The notes under the pieces: generated by a model
What the model was told of the DNA's origin: nothing
What the model saw: the letters and a program-made list of their open reading frames with translations, nothing else
The model's database searches: none
NCBI GenBank assembly: GCA_002713555.1
Contig: PATG01000083.1
Span: 1,837 to 25,920 of the forward strand
Length of the DNA stretch: 24,084 nucleotides
From: Planctomycetaceae bacterium
GTDB lineage: Bacteria; Planctomycetota; Planctomycetia; Pirellulales; Lacipirellulaceae
Direction: 5' to 3'
Shown: positions 1-7,938 of the stretch, piece after piece
How the letters are laid out: each line of letters opens with the position of its first letter
Position numbering within the stretch: the stretch's first letter is position 1
Position numbers and translations under genes: made by a program

Positions 1-924
1 TTTGACCCCGCCAATACGCTTTTGATGGCGATGGTTGGTGACGAAATCAGGCGTACGGGGATACGTTCTGCTTTTGATGTCTCGCGTCCAACTAGGAGGC
101 GCATGTCGGATATTTATCATGTGTTGGCTACTGCAATGCCTCAAGATCCCGCAGCGAAGCTGTACCTGAAAATGATTGGACGAGTCAACACACCGCCACT
201 CGTAGAAGAAACGCGTCTTGTGCTACGGCAACTCGTACGTGCAGCCAGCTCACAATCAGAAATGTCAGCAACAAAGACTCGGCCTGCTGCTGAATTGACA
301 GGTGAGGAGTTGACGGAACTGTATGTTCGCAAGGCCGCTAGCTATGCTTTGCTCGTTGATCCAGCACGCCGACAACAGGCGTTTTTGTTGAGCTTAGGCA
401 TGTTTTTTGATGATACGAATACATTGCGCAGTTTTCCGCTAACCACACAATTAGTACGACGTGTAGAGTTTGAGTCGGAACGTCGAATTCGGATGCACGT
501 GTTGGGGCAACCTACCATGGGAGGAAGGCAAGATTTGGCGAAGCATTTTTTTGTTTCCGCGCACGCATTGGCTGCGATGGGAAGTGCGGCCGCGCGCGGC
601 GTAGGTTTGGCCAAAGAAATACTTGATGCGCAACAAGGATCAGGCTTTAGTTTTGCCGATATGGCAGCAAACCGAGCTGGGATTGTTTTTGCGGAGCAAT
701 TGCTGGCTGGAAATATCAGCTTGGACGAGATAGTCAGGAATTTTCGAGTAGCAGACTACATGCCTCCAATAACAGACCTCAAGGAAGGCCTGGGACAACA
801 GGAACTGCTGGAATTATTGAAGGGTAAAGACGAGAATCAACTGTTGGCAGGATTGAAACATATCGAACGGCTCATTCAGGAACTGCCTGTCTATGCGAGT
901 CCCAGCGCCAAGTCTGCACCTTAG
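1..924 (+). CDS. Hypothetical protein, 5'-truncated by the window edge
   Basis: The reading frame is open from base 1 (FDPANTLLMAMVGDEIRR...), so the real start probably lies upstream; TTG at 22 or ATG at 25 are only the first in-window options. The visible 308 residues are mostly helical and soluble, rich in Ala, Leu and Arg, with no signal peptide, no clear membrane segment and no catalytic motif I recognise. The charged start (GDEIRRTGIRSAF) and the C-terminal half, with repeated Leu-rich amphipathic stretches (ELLELLKGKD, LLAGLKHIERLIQEL), suggest an all-alpha protein. A conserved-looking segment lies around DPARRQQAFLLSLGMFFDD. It ends about 210 bases before the convergent kinase gene. 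I do not recognise the family; coding status is well supported by length and composition, function is unknown. Confidence 0.75.
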   Translation, partial: FDPANTLLMAMVGDEIRRTGIRSAFDVSRPTRRRMSDIYHVLATAMPQDPAAKLYLKMIGRVNTPPLVEETRLVLRQLVRAASSQSEMSATKTRPAAELTGEELTELYVRKAASYALLVDPARRQQAFLLSLGMFFDDTNTLRSFPLTTQLVRRVEFESERRIRMHVLGQPTMGGRQDLAKHFFVSAHALAAMGSAAARGVGLAKEILDAQQGSGFSFADMAANRAGIVFAEQLLAGNISLDEIVRNFRVADYMPPITDLKEGLGQQELLELLKGKDENQLLAGLKHIERLIQELPVYASPSAKSAP

Positions 925-1066
925 CAGGCATATTACGCCCAACGCTAACCAACAGCCCTGCACGGATCGCCCTCTGTGGCGTTTCGGGCGTGACGGTAAG
1001 TCGGAATGGCACGGAGGCACATTCCCTACAATCGCATGGAAAGGCAATGAGTCATCTCATACTGCT

Positions 1067-1098
1067 CAGAAGTCTGGCGACATCTGCTGAATTTTTTT
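1067..1098 (+). terminator. Candidate rho-independent terminator after the first gene
   Basis: An imperfect stem, CAGA-a-GTC with GAC-a-TCTG around the loop TGGC, is followed after five bases by a run of seven T (1092-1098). It lies downstream of the gene ending at 924 and just before the convergent kinase gene. The stem is short and has an internal A/A mismatch, so the call is tentative. Confidence 0.4.
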
Positions 1099-1133
1099 CG
1101 TGTCGGTAGGCATTTCTGGTACAGAAGCGGATG

Positions 1134-2219
1134 TTACCGCTGGACACGTGCCGTACCACCTTCAGCCAACGCTTCGACTTCGGCAAGCGTCGCCATCGAA
1201 ACATCCCCTGTGAAGGTGGTCATCAGTGCCCCATGGGCCCAACCGAGACGGAGTGCTTGTTCGGGTTGTTGGCTTGAGAGCATGCCGTAAATAAGACCTG
1301 ACGCAAAGCCATCACCGCCACCGATGCGATCAATAACATCCAATTGCATGGTAGGACTTACAAATCGTTCACCTTCGAGCCAGAGAACAGCGCCCCACTG
1401 ATGCCGACTGGTGGATTGAACTTCGCGAAGCGTGGTGGCTACCATTTTGATATTGGGGAATTGGTCTTTTACTTTTTCGATCATGCCGAAAAAGGCCTCC
1501 GGGTCAAGCTTGGAGGATTTTTCGACATCCTGCCCAGTGAGGCCCAATCCTTTTTGCAAATCCTCTTCGTTGCCGATGAGTACATCGAGATGCGAGGCAA
1601 TCTCGCGATTCATTTCGATGCCTTTTGATTCACCACCTGGTAATGTTTTCCAAAGCTTGGCACGGTAGTTGAGATCAAATGATGCGATTGCTCCTGCTGC
1701 TTTGGCAGCTTTCATACCCTCAACGATAAGGTCCGAAGTATGCTCGCCTAAAGCGGCATAGATGCCACCCGAGTGGAACCAGCGGACACCTTGATTGTGA
1801 ATTTCATCCCAGTTGATATCCCCCGGTTTGAGCATGGCACCGGCTTCGTTGGCACGGTTGTAAAATACGACGGGGGCTCGTACTCCATGTCCACGGTCAC
1901 TGTACACGGTCGCAATATTTGGTCCACGAACACCATCATGTTCAAAATGCTTGTAAAAGGGTTGAACACCCATTTCGCGTACTCTGGCTTGTACGAGTTC
2001 ACCAATCCCGTTGTTGACCATGGCCGTAGCAATGCCCGTTTTCAGTCCAAAACAACTAACCAGATTGGCTGCGCAGTTGTACTCGCCGCCCGAAACGTGC
2101 ACTTCGAGCGATCGTGCGCGGCGAAATGGGATTGTGCCCGGATCGAGTCGATGGACGAGCGATCCCAAAGCCAGGAAATCAAGTTGGCAAGGTTTTTGGG
2201 TGATTTGTAAGCCTGACAT
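1134..2219 (-). CDS. kdgK: PfkB-family sugar kinase, probable 2-dehydro-3-deoxygluconokinase
   Basis: This 361-residue protein has the ribokinase/PfkB fold signature. The N-terminal substrate region HVSGGEYNCAANL (about residues 41-53) corresponds to the family GG motif. FDLNYRAKLW (181-190) resembles the D-x-N-x-R-x-x-LW segment of KDG kinases. The C-terminal anion hole and catalytic base are in DRIGGGDGFASG (297-308), with D303 as the presumed base; the common GAGD is GGGD here. The following HGALMTTFTGDVSMA stretch also resembles KDG kinases. Known family role: ATP-dependent phosphorylation of 2-keto-3-deoxygluconate to KDPG in cytosolic sugar-acid breakdown. It is divergent from gnd, and an SDR resembling D-mannonate oxidoreductase lies nearby, which supports a sugar-acid substrate. 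Substrate is inference; fructokinase or another PfkB activity is possible. The ATG at 2219 has no strong ribosome binding site. Confidence 0.8.
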   Translation of the reverse strand: MSGLQITQKPCQLDFLALGSLVHRLDPGTIPFRRARSLEVHVSGGEYNCAANLVSCFGLKTGIATAMVNNGIGELVQARVREMGVQPFYKHFEHDGVRGPNIATVYSDRGHGVRAPVVFYNRANEAGAMLKPGDINWDEIHNQGVRWFHSGGIYAALGEHTSDLIVEGMKAAKAAGAIASFDLNYRAKLWKTLPGGESKGIEMNREIASHLDVLIGNEEDLQKGLGLTGQDVEKSSKLDPEAFFGMIEKVKDQFPNIKMVATTLREVQSTSRHQWGAVLWLEGERFVSPTMQLDVIDRIGGGDGFASGLIYGMLSSQQPEQALRLGWAHGALMTTFTGDVSMATLAEVEALAEGGTARVQR

Positions 2220-2432
2220 ACTGAAAGGTCTCTCGATGCTGAAGAAGGCAATAATCTTCTATGAGGTGATTCTGTTGTTCAAAGAGGCGGATCCATCCAG
2301 TAGTTCCACCCCAGTGGGATTGTTTCATACCAGAGGGTAGGTAAGAGATACCTTAGACCTCATAGTAACAAAACAGAGTTTCGGGCTATAGGGGAAGAAT
2401 GCGTAGCGCAACTCCAATTTTTTACAAGACCA

Positions 2433-2461
2433 TTGACCAGTGATGATAGAAGGGGGATGAT
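2433..2461 (+). promoter_or_regulatory. Possible sigma70-type promoter for gnd
   Basis: TTGACC (2433-2438, five of six to TTGACA) and GATGAT (2456-2461, four of six to TATAAT) are 17 bases apart, about 50 bases before the preferred gnd start. The rest of the 293-base divergent gap (2220-2512) shows only a small AGGTA/TACCT inverted repeat near 2339. Planctomycete promoter consensus is poorly defined, so confidence is low. Confidence 0.25.
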
Positions 2462-2512
2462 GCTGGGTTTGGATAGGTTACTCTGCCCTTCTCTAGCGTA
2501 TTGAGGTTTCCA

Positions 2513-3955
2513 GTGGGTGAAGCGTGTGATTTTGGATTGATTGGCCTGGCCGTCATGGGGGAAAATCTGGCTCTCAATGTGGAAAGCCGTGGATTCAAGG
2601 TGGCCGTCTACAATAGAACGACCCAAGTGGTGGATGATTTTATTGCTGGGCGCGCAGCAGGTAAACAGTTCGTGGGATGCCATTCGCTAGAAGAGATGGT
2701 CAGCAATCTTGCTCGACCCCGCAAAGTGATGATGCTCATCAAGGCAGGTCCTGCAGTTGATAAGGTGATTGAAACATTAATCCCACTACTGGACCCGGGT
2801 GATATCATTATCGACGGTGGCAACACGCACTTCTCCGATACAGAGCGGCGCACCAAGCAGATTGAAGAAAAAGGGCTACTGTTTTGTGGTACGGGTGTTT
2901 CGGGAGGTGAAGAGGGCGCGCTTAAGGGCCCGAGTATGATGCCAGGTGGCAGTCCTGATTCATGGGAACATGTGAAGCCAATTTTTCAAGCCATTGCTGC
3001 CAAGGTAGGTCCCCAGGGAGATATTCCTTGTTGTGAATGGGTGGGACCACGAGGTGCCGGACACTATGTAAAAATGGTGCATAATGGTATCGAGTATGGT
3101 GACATGCAGCTTATCTGCGAGGCGTACTTTCTGCTGAAAGAAGCCTTGGGCTTGTCAAACGATGAAATTTACGATGTGTTTGCAGAGTGGAATAAGGGCG
3201 ATCTGGATAGTTATCTGATAGAAATCTCGCGAGATATTTTCTCAGTAAAAGAAGCCGACGGCAGCCATCTTGTTGACAAAGTGCTTGATCGTGCAGGTGC
3301 CAAGGGTACGGGCAAATGGATGAGCCAGCTGGCACTTGACCTCGGTGTGCCCAGTACACTTGTCACCGAAGCCGTGTATGCACGTAGTCTTTCAGCACGC
3401 AAAGAAGAAAGAGTACGTGCCAGCGAATTCCTGGCGGGCCCCAGTGCCACGTACGATGGCGATAAAAAGGAGTTTGTGGAGCAGATTCGACAGGCCCTCT
3501 ATGCTTCGAAGATTGTCAGCTATGCCCAAGGTTTTGTGCAATTGCAAGCGGCCGCCGCAGAGCATGATTGGCCGTTGAACTACGGTGACTGCGCCATGCT
3601 GTGGCGTGGCGGCTGTATTATACGTGCCGTTTTTCTGGATCGTATCAAAGCAGCCTTTGATGAGAATCCACAGCTCGAAAACCTGCTGCTGGCTCCTTAT
3701 TTTCGTGATGCAATCCATCAGGCCCAGGACTCCTGGCGCCATGTGGTAGCCACTGCGGCGAGAGGAGGAATTCCGGTGCCGGCATTTGCTACGGCCTTGG
3801 CCTATTATGACGGTTATCGCCGAGCCAGCGTGCCAGCCAACTTGCTGCAAGCACAACGTGATTACTTTGGGGCACATACTTACGAGAGGACAGACAAGCC
3901 TCGCGGCGAGATGTTCCATACGGACTGGTTGCGCGAGCGTAAGGCTCCTTCTTAG
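2513..3955 (+). CDS. gnd: 6-phosphogluconate dehydrogenase, decarboxylating
   Basis: The enzyme oxidatively decarboxylates 6-phosphogluconate to ribulose 5-phosphate with NAD(P)+ in the pentose phosphate pathway. The Rossmann motif [14 protein letters not shown] is at residues 8-21. The substrate-binding segment [18 protein letters not shown] begins near residue 129. The catalytic block [16 protein letters not shown] has K187, N191 and E194. The C-terminal all-helical domain ends with the typical [20 protein letters not shown]. At 480 residues it matches the long, E. coli-like class. I chose GTG at 2513 because GAGG (2503-2506) sits six bases upstream and the resulting N-terminus matches the family; TTG at 2501 would add four residues and has no ribosome binding site. 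It is first in a plus-strand set with the SDR and zwf, divergent from the kinase. Confidence 0.97.
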   Translation: MGEACDFGLIGLAVMGENLALNVESRGFKVAVYNRTTQVVDDFIAGRAAGKQFVGCHSLEEMVSNLARPRKVMMLIKAGPAVDKVIETLIPLLDPGDIIIDGGNTHFSDTERRTKQIEEKGLLFCGTGVSGGEEGALKGPSMMPGGSPDSWEHVKPIFQAIAAKVGPQGDIPCCEWVGPRGAGHYVKMVHNGIEYGDMQLICEAYFLLKEALGLSNDEIYDVFAEWNKGDLDSYLIEISRDIFSVKEADGSHLVDKVLDRAGAKGTGKWMSQLALDLGVPSTLVTEAVYARSLSARKEERVRASEFLAGPSATYDGDKKEFVEQIRQALYASKIVSYAQGFVQLQAAAAEHDWPLNYGDCAMLWRGGCIIRAVFLDRIKAAFDENPQLENLLLAPYFRDAIHQAQDSWRHVVATAARGGIPVPAFATALAYYDGYRRASVPANLLQAQRDYFGAHTYERTDKPRGEMFHTDWLRERKAPS

Positions 3956-3993
3956 TCCACCCAAGGATAGCAAGACACTAAAACATCAGAACC

Positions 3994-4037
3994 AAACCCC
4001 ACTCCCCACCCCTATATGCGAGGCGGGGATTTTGGTT
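3994..4037 (+). terminator. Candidate hairpin terminator after gnd
   Basis: The inner stem CCCCACC (4004-4010) pairs with GGCGGGG (4022-4028) with one A/C mismatch, and is followed by ATTTTGGTTT. An outer AAACC/GGTTT pair (3994-3998, 4033-4037) can extend it. The hairpin lies between gnd and the SDR gene, so it could end or attenuate gnd transcription. The T run is interrupted. Confidence 0.35.
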
Positions 4038-4072
4038 TCGGGATTGGCTATTTGTAAGAGGAAAATACGAAC

Positions 4073-4849
4073 ATGTCTTATTTAGAAAAACTATTTGGAT
4101 TTGATGGTCAGGTAGTGGTCGTTATTGGTGGTACGGGTGTGCTGTGTGGTGAGATGGCCGAAGGTCTGGCAGCCGCCGGCGCCCATGCGGTTCTTGCGGG
4201 TCGAAGCGAAGAACGTGGTTTAGCCCGTGTTCAGGCGATAGAAGCAGCAGGGGGCAAAGCCTCTTTTGTAGCAGTTGACACCATGAGCAAACACTCGATC
4301 CAGCAACTATGCGACCAGGTGTTGGCAGAACATGGCCGGATCGATGCGGTGATTAATGGTGCGGGAGTCAATTCGGCAACCCCCTACTTTGAAATCGAAG
4401 ATGAGGAGTTTGATAAGATTCTCCGTTCCAATTTAAGCGGAACCCATTACGCCTGTCAGGTATTTGGCAAAGCGATGATTGAAGCTGGAGGCGGAGCGAT
4501 TCTCAATATTGGCAGTGCGAGTAGCTTTTTGCCTTTGTCGAGGGTATTCACGTATTCAGTTAGCAAGGGGGCCATTTTGAACTTGACTAAGAATCTAGCT
4601 CGCGAGTTTGCCACCCAGAATGTACGGGTAAACTGCCTTTGTCCCGGTTTTTTCCCGGCGGAGCAGAATCGCAAGATTCTAAGTCAGGATCGTATCACAG
4701 ATATTATGCGCCATACCCCGATGGATCGCTTTGGAGATCCGGCAGAGCTCATAGGAGCTACACTACTATTGCTATCAAGGACAGCTGGAAGTTTTATCAC
4801 TGGAGAAGCCATCTATGTGGATGGTGGCTTTACCAGTATGACAATTTAG
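4073..4849 (+). CDS. SDR-family oxidoreductase, D-mannonate oxidoreductase-like
   Basis: A classical short-chain dehydrogenase of 258 residues, the usual size. The dinucleotide motif is [15 protein letters not shown] (18-32), a variant of TGxxxGxG. NGAGVNS is at 95-101 (NNAG position) and N120 is present. The catalytic set is Ser in GSASS (147-151), Y161 and K165 in YSVSK. The C-terminus, with [19 protein letters not shown] and the final [16 protein letters not shown], resembles SDR proteins annotated as D-mannonate oxidoreductase (fructuronate reductase of the SDR type). An AGAGG ribosome binding site lies 11 bases upstream of ATG 4073. The company of a KDG-kinase-like gene, gnd and zwf fits a uronate/aldonate route. 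The exact substrate is inferred; gluconate 5-dehydrogenase-type activity is an alternative. Confidence 0.85.
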   Translation: MSYLEKLFGFDGQVVVVIGGTGVLCGEMAEGLAAAGAHAVLAGRSEERGLARVQAIEAAGGKASFVAVDTMSKHSIQQLCDQVLAEHGRIDAVINGAGVNSATPYFEIEDEEFDKILRSNLSGTHYACQVFGKAMIEAGGGAILNIGSASSFLPLSRVFTYSVSKGAILNLTKNLAREFATQNVRVNCLCPGFFPAEQNRKILSQDRITDIMRHTPMDRFGDPAELIGATLLLLSRTAGSFITGEAIYVDGGFTSMTI

Positions 4850-4908
4850 AACCAATCTGATACGGAGACACGAACGTTCAGCCCTGGCACCCAGCCAGAC
4901 GCCCTGCC

Positions 4909-4932
4909 CTCTCCCTCGGAGACGCGGGAGAG
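4909..4932. repeat. REP-like hairpin CTCTCCC/GGGAGAG
   Basis: A perfect 7-base inverted repeat (4909-4915 and 4926-4932, loop of 10) sits in the 148-base gap between the SDR gene and zwf. Pyrimidine-rich CTCTCCC arms with GGGAGAG partners are common in dispersed bacterial palindromes. There is no following T run, so it is not a canonical terminator. Only one copy is seen here. Confidence 0.35.
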
Positions 4933-4968
4933 AGATGTTGAATGGACACCTGTTTTCATCCCTGGCCT

Positions 4969-4997
4969 GAAAATTGAGACTTGAAACTTAAACTCTT
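4969..4997 (+). promoter_or_regulatory. ACTT/ACTC-GAAA repeat leader abutting zwf
   Basis: The 29 bases before the zwf ATG consist of degenerate repeats of GAAACTT/AAACTC (for example GACTTGAAACTTAAACTC) ending two bases before the start codon, with no Shine-Dalgarno sequence. A very similar stretch precedes accC in the same relative position (16818-16860, minus strand). The role is unknown; it may be a leader with little structure that allows initiation without a Shine-Dalgarno sequence, or a spreading simple repeat. Confidence 0.35.
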
Positions 4998-6452
4998 ATG
5001 TCCTCCACAATAATTATCTTTGGTGCTTCAGGTGATCTTACGAGTCGCAAGTTGGTGCCTGCGCTGTATCAACTGTTTCGTAAAGGGAGGCTGAACGAAC
5101 CGCTTCGTTTGGTGGGTTTTTCACGCTCGGACTATTCGCACGAAGCTTGGCGTAGCAAACTTTTTGAGACAACGCAGGAATTTTTAGGTGAAAATTTTGA
5201 TAAGGAGCATTGGGAAGATTTTTCGAAACAGATTTACTACCATCCGGGCGATATCAACAAAGCCGAAGACTTTCGTTCTGTAGGTAAGTTTCTTAGTCAG
5301 ATTGAAGGAAATAAGTCGAGCAATCGCTTGTACTATTTGTCGACGGCCCCAAAATTCTATCAGCCGGCTATCGAAAAATTGGGTCAATCTGGGTTGGCCG
5401 ACGAAAGTACCGGATCGCGTCGCGTTATTATCGAAAAACCGTTTGGCACGGATTTAGAGAGCGCACAAGAATTAAACCGTACTACCCATAAAGTGTTTGC
5501 CGAGAGTCAGGTTTACAGAATTGATCATTACCTTGGCAAAGAAACGGTTCAGAACCTGATGGTTCTTCGTTTCGGCAATACGATTTTTGAACCCATCTGG
5601 AATCGTAATTACATCGATCACGTGCAGATTACCGTCGCTGAGGAAGTAGATGTTGCAAGCCGTGCAGGCTATTACGACTCTGCAGGTGTTGTGCGTGACA
5701 TGATTCAAAATCACTTATTGCAACTACTCATGATAACTGCCATGGAGGCGCCTGTTCGCTACGAAGCGGATGCAATCCGTAATGAAAAAGTTAAGGTGCT
5801 TGATGCTATCAAGCCTCTGAGTGGGGATCAGGTTGCGCAGGATACCTTTCGTGGACAGTACCGAGGATACACCTCGTCCCAAGGTGTGGATTCAACCAGC
5901 CACACGGCAACATTTGCCAGTATGAAGCTCTTGGTGGATAATTGGCGATGGCAAGGTGTCCCTTTCTACTTGCGAAGTGGTAAGGCGATGTCTTGTCGTA
6001 CGACTCAGATCGTCATCCAGTTTCATTCGCCTCCTCACAAACTCTTTGATGATAGTCCCAGTGAGTTAGGAGAGTCGAACCGCCTTGTGATTCAAGTTCA
6101 GCCTGCCGAAGGTATCCAATTGCACTTTCAAACCAAAGTGCCCGATGCTGGGATGCGCATGCGCCAAACCGACCTGAATTTTAACTACCAGAAAGAGTTT
6201 CGGGGTGTCATGCCCGAAGCCTACGAACGTTTGCTTTTGGACGCACTTGAAGGAGATGCCAGCTTATTTGCACGTGCCGATGAGGTGGAGGCTGCCTGGG
6301 AGATTTGTGACCCTATTCTGCAATCCTGGAAAGATTCAGATCGCCCGACGCTTTATAAGTACGACCCAGGATTCTGGGGTCCTTCTGAGTGCACGGAGTG
6401 GATGCACTCCCAAGGACGAGAATGGTTTGATACGTGCCCACTCTTAGGCTGA
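4998..6452 (+). CDS. zwf: Glucose-6-phosphate 1-dehydrogenase
   Basis: It oxidises glucose 6-phosphate to 6-phosphogluconolactone with NADP+, feeding Gnd encoded two genes upstream. The coenzyme motif GASGDLTSRK is at residues 9-18 and EKPFGTD at 146-152. The active-site signature RIDHYLGKE is at 174-182. The catalytic histidine is probably H239 in MIQNHLLQ. The DHVQITVAEE strand is also typical. At 484 residues the length is normal for the family (about 480-500). The ATG at 4998 puts the Rossmann motif at the usual distance from the N-terminus; there is no clear ribosome binding site, only the ACTC-repeat leader. No 6-phosphogluconolactonase gene is visible in the window. It ends about 110 bases before a convergent minus-strand gene. 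Confidence 0.97.
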   Translation: MSSTIIIFGASGDLTSRKLVPALYQLFRKGRLNEPLRLVGFSRSDYSHEAWRSKLFETTQEFLGENFDKEHWEDFSKQIYYHPGDINKAEDFRSVGKFLSQIEGNKSSNRLYYLSTAPKFYQPAIEKLGQSGLADESTGSRRVIIEKPFGTDLESAQELNRTTHKVFAESQVYRIDHYLGKETVQNLMVLRFGNTIFEPIWNRNYIDHVQITVAEEVDVASRAGYYDSAGVVRDMIQNHLLQLLMITAMEAPVRYEADAIRNEKVKVLDAIKPLSGDQVAQDTFRGQYRGYTSSQGVDSTSHTATFASMKLLVDNWRWQGVPFYLRSGKAMSCRTTQIVIQFHSPPHKLFDDSPSELGESNRLVIQVQPAEGIQLHFQTKVPDAGMRMRQTDLNFNYQKEFRGVMPEAYERLLLDALEGDASLFARADEVEAAWEICDPILQSWKDSDRPTLYKYDPGFWGPSECTEWMHSQGREWFDTCPLLG

Positions 6453-6460
6453 TGCAGTTG

Positions 6461-6475
6461 GTAAGAGAGTCTTAC
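6461..6475. terminator. Short palindrome between convergent genes
   Basis: GTAAGA, GAG, TCTTAC forms a perfect 6-base stem with a 3-base loop, nine bases after the zwf stop and within the 112-base gap before the end of the convergent nucleotidyltransferase-HD gene. There is no adjacent T run on the plus strand, so a terminator or mRNA 3'-end role is only suggested by position. Confidence 0.25.
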
Positions 6476-6564
6476 AAGAGATGCAATGTTCAATGCTCAA
6501 AATCTGACGTGTTTAATGCTTTTCAGCCTCGCTCCAGATGAAATACGATCTGCTTAGCTTCTTA

Positions 6565-7665
6565 TCAGAATATTTTTCCTATACTTCGCAAGTAATCCAA
6601 GGCTTCTTCCAACTCAGGGACTTCCACACCTGGTTGCCGACCGGCACGATCGCACTCGCCGAGCAAAATGAGGTCTTCGTAGTACTCTGACTCCCGTAGG
6701 CGTCGATGCGCACGACGGCCCAATGTCTGATCGGCGATTGCGTGGGCCAGCATGTGATGCTCGATGAGCCAGGCTGTTCGTGTGGTCAGGGTGTCTTCCA
6801 GGGCTTCGAGTCCCGCTTGCACATGATCGTAGCTATCAATGCCTTTTCCAACATCGTGCAGTAAGGCGGCAATAAGAAATTCTTCGTCATAGGGTAGTTC
6901 ATCACGCGCATGGTCAAAGACTTGCAAGCTGTGATACAGTACGTCTCCTTCCGGGTGGAATTTCAGGTTTTGCTGGATGTTTTCGAGTGGCAGCAGGAGC
7001 GCTTCGTAGATTTGGAAGCGATCTACTTTTTCTTCTATATCTATCAGGGCAGCATCGAGATCAAGTTCTGGATATTGTTTAGCCAGTAGGGCTTCGAGCT
7101 GAGCAATACTGGCTCGCTCAATTGCTTTGCCTGTGATGGAACTTTTGAAAACATAATGAGCTTGATTGGTTGCATAGATAGTCAATTCAAAAACAAACTC
7201 ATGGTTGAAGTGGATATGATGAAAGGTCCTTTCTTCGCCATGTTTGCGGATCTGTTTGTGTTCGACATCATGAACAATCCCTTGCAAGTCCAAAGCATGG
7301 GTGACTGCTTCCACAGAGTCAGAAAACAAATGCAGGTCAATGTCCGATCCCTCTCGAATGTGTCCAGTAAGAACGCTGCCGATAAGGCGTGGGCGAAAAG
7401 GAGAAAGTTGTTTCATGAACGCGAGAGCTGCTACCCGCATTTTCAGTAGATTGTCGGTTCGTTTTACGCCTTCGTAGAGACGGGCTAGTGTTTGCACCTG
7501 GTCGCGAATCTCGGCATTGCTGGGAAAATCGTTGGGTTTGGCCCACCCACGGCAAAGTTTTCGAGCCGCTTTCATCTTGGCACGGTAGTACTCAGATTCT
7601 TGCCGCTCGTACATGAGACGGGCGGCTTCCCAGGCAATTTGCTGGCGTAATTTTTGATTTGGCAT
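6565..7665 (-). CDS. Nucleotidyltransferase-HD domain fusion protein
   Basis: Residue numbers are from ATG 7665; an in-frame ATG at 7731 would add 22 residues and has no better ribosome binding site. An N-terminal helical region is rich in aromatic and basic residues (AARLMYERQESEYYRAK). A pol-beta-type nucleotidyltransferase core follows, with GSVLTG (about 96-101) and the metal-binding SDIDLHLF (about 107-114). The C-terminal HD domain shows HPEGDVLYHSLQVFDHA (about 237-253), HDVGKG (270-275), HH near 303 and a late Asp in GECDRAGRQ. The HPEGD-x-HSLQV segment resembles the HD domain of bacterial CCA-adding enzymes, but the polymerase head is of the small MNT type. The likely role is nucleotidyl transfer coupled to phosphohydrolysis on an unknown substrate. 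It is monocistronic, convergent with zwf and divergent from DAHP synthase. Confidence 0.8.
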   Translation of the reverse strand: MPNQKLRQQIAWEAARLMYERQESEYYRAKMKAARKLCRGWAKPNDFPSNAEIRDQVQTLARLYEGVKRTDNLLKMRVAALAFMKQLSPFRPRLIGSVLTGHIREGSDIDLHLFSDSVEAVTHALDLQGIVHDVEHKQIRKHGEERTFHHIHFNHEFVFELTIYATNQAHYVFKSSITGKAIERASIAQLEALLAKQYPELDLDAALIDIEEKVDRFQIYEALLLPLENIQQNLKFHPEGDVLYHSLQVFDHARDELPYDEEFLIAALLHDVGKGIDSYDHVQAGLEALEDTLTTRTAWLIEHHMLAHAIADQTLGRRAHRRLRESEYYEDLILLGECDRAGRQPGVEVPELEEALDYLRSIGKIF

Positions 7666-7938
7666 CGAGAGCGCCGTCAGCCCAATCAACCGGCGTAGGG
7701 GCATAAGCGGAAAAAATGCTACGATCTTCATCTTACGGGTTAGCCCTAGCTTAATCGGTGTTTTCTCACTTGTCGACTGGAGCGAGCTAGCTTGGATTCC
7801 ACGCTGGGAAGCAGTAAACTATTCAATTCCTGGCGATAGGCAGTTCGACAACCGGAAGATTCTGGGATAAACTGGTAGTTTTGCCTTTGTGGGGTGTTCT
7901 CATTAAGCATCCCCGACTATTCAATCTCGACGCAATCC

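Noticed and set aside
893..1090. A 65-residue open frame after the first gene
   Set aside because: It overlaps the gene end, has no ribosome binding site, and ends in the candidate terminator; it shows no coding character.
3392..3973. A 193-residue open frame on the minus strand
   Set aside because: It lies wholly antisense to the C-terminal half of gnd, which is certain from its motifs; the frame is a codon-bias shadow.
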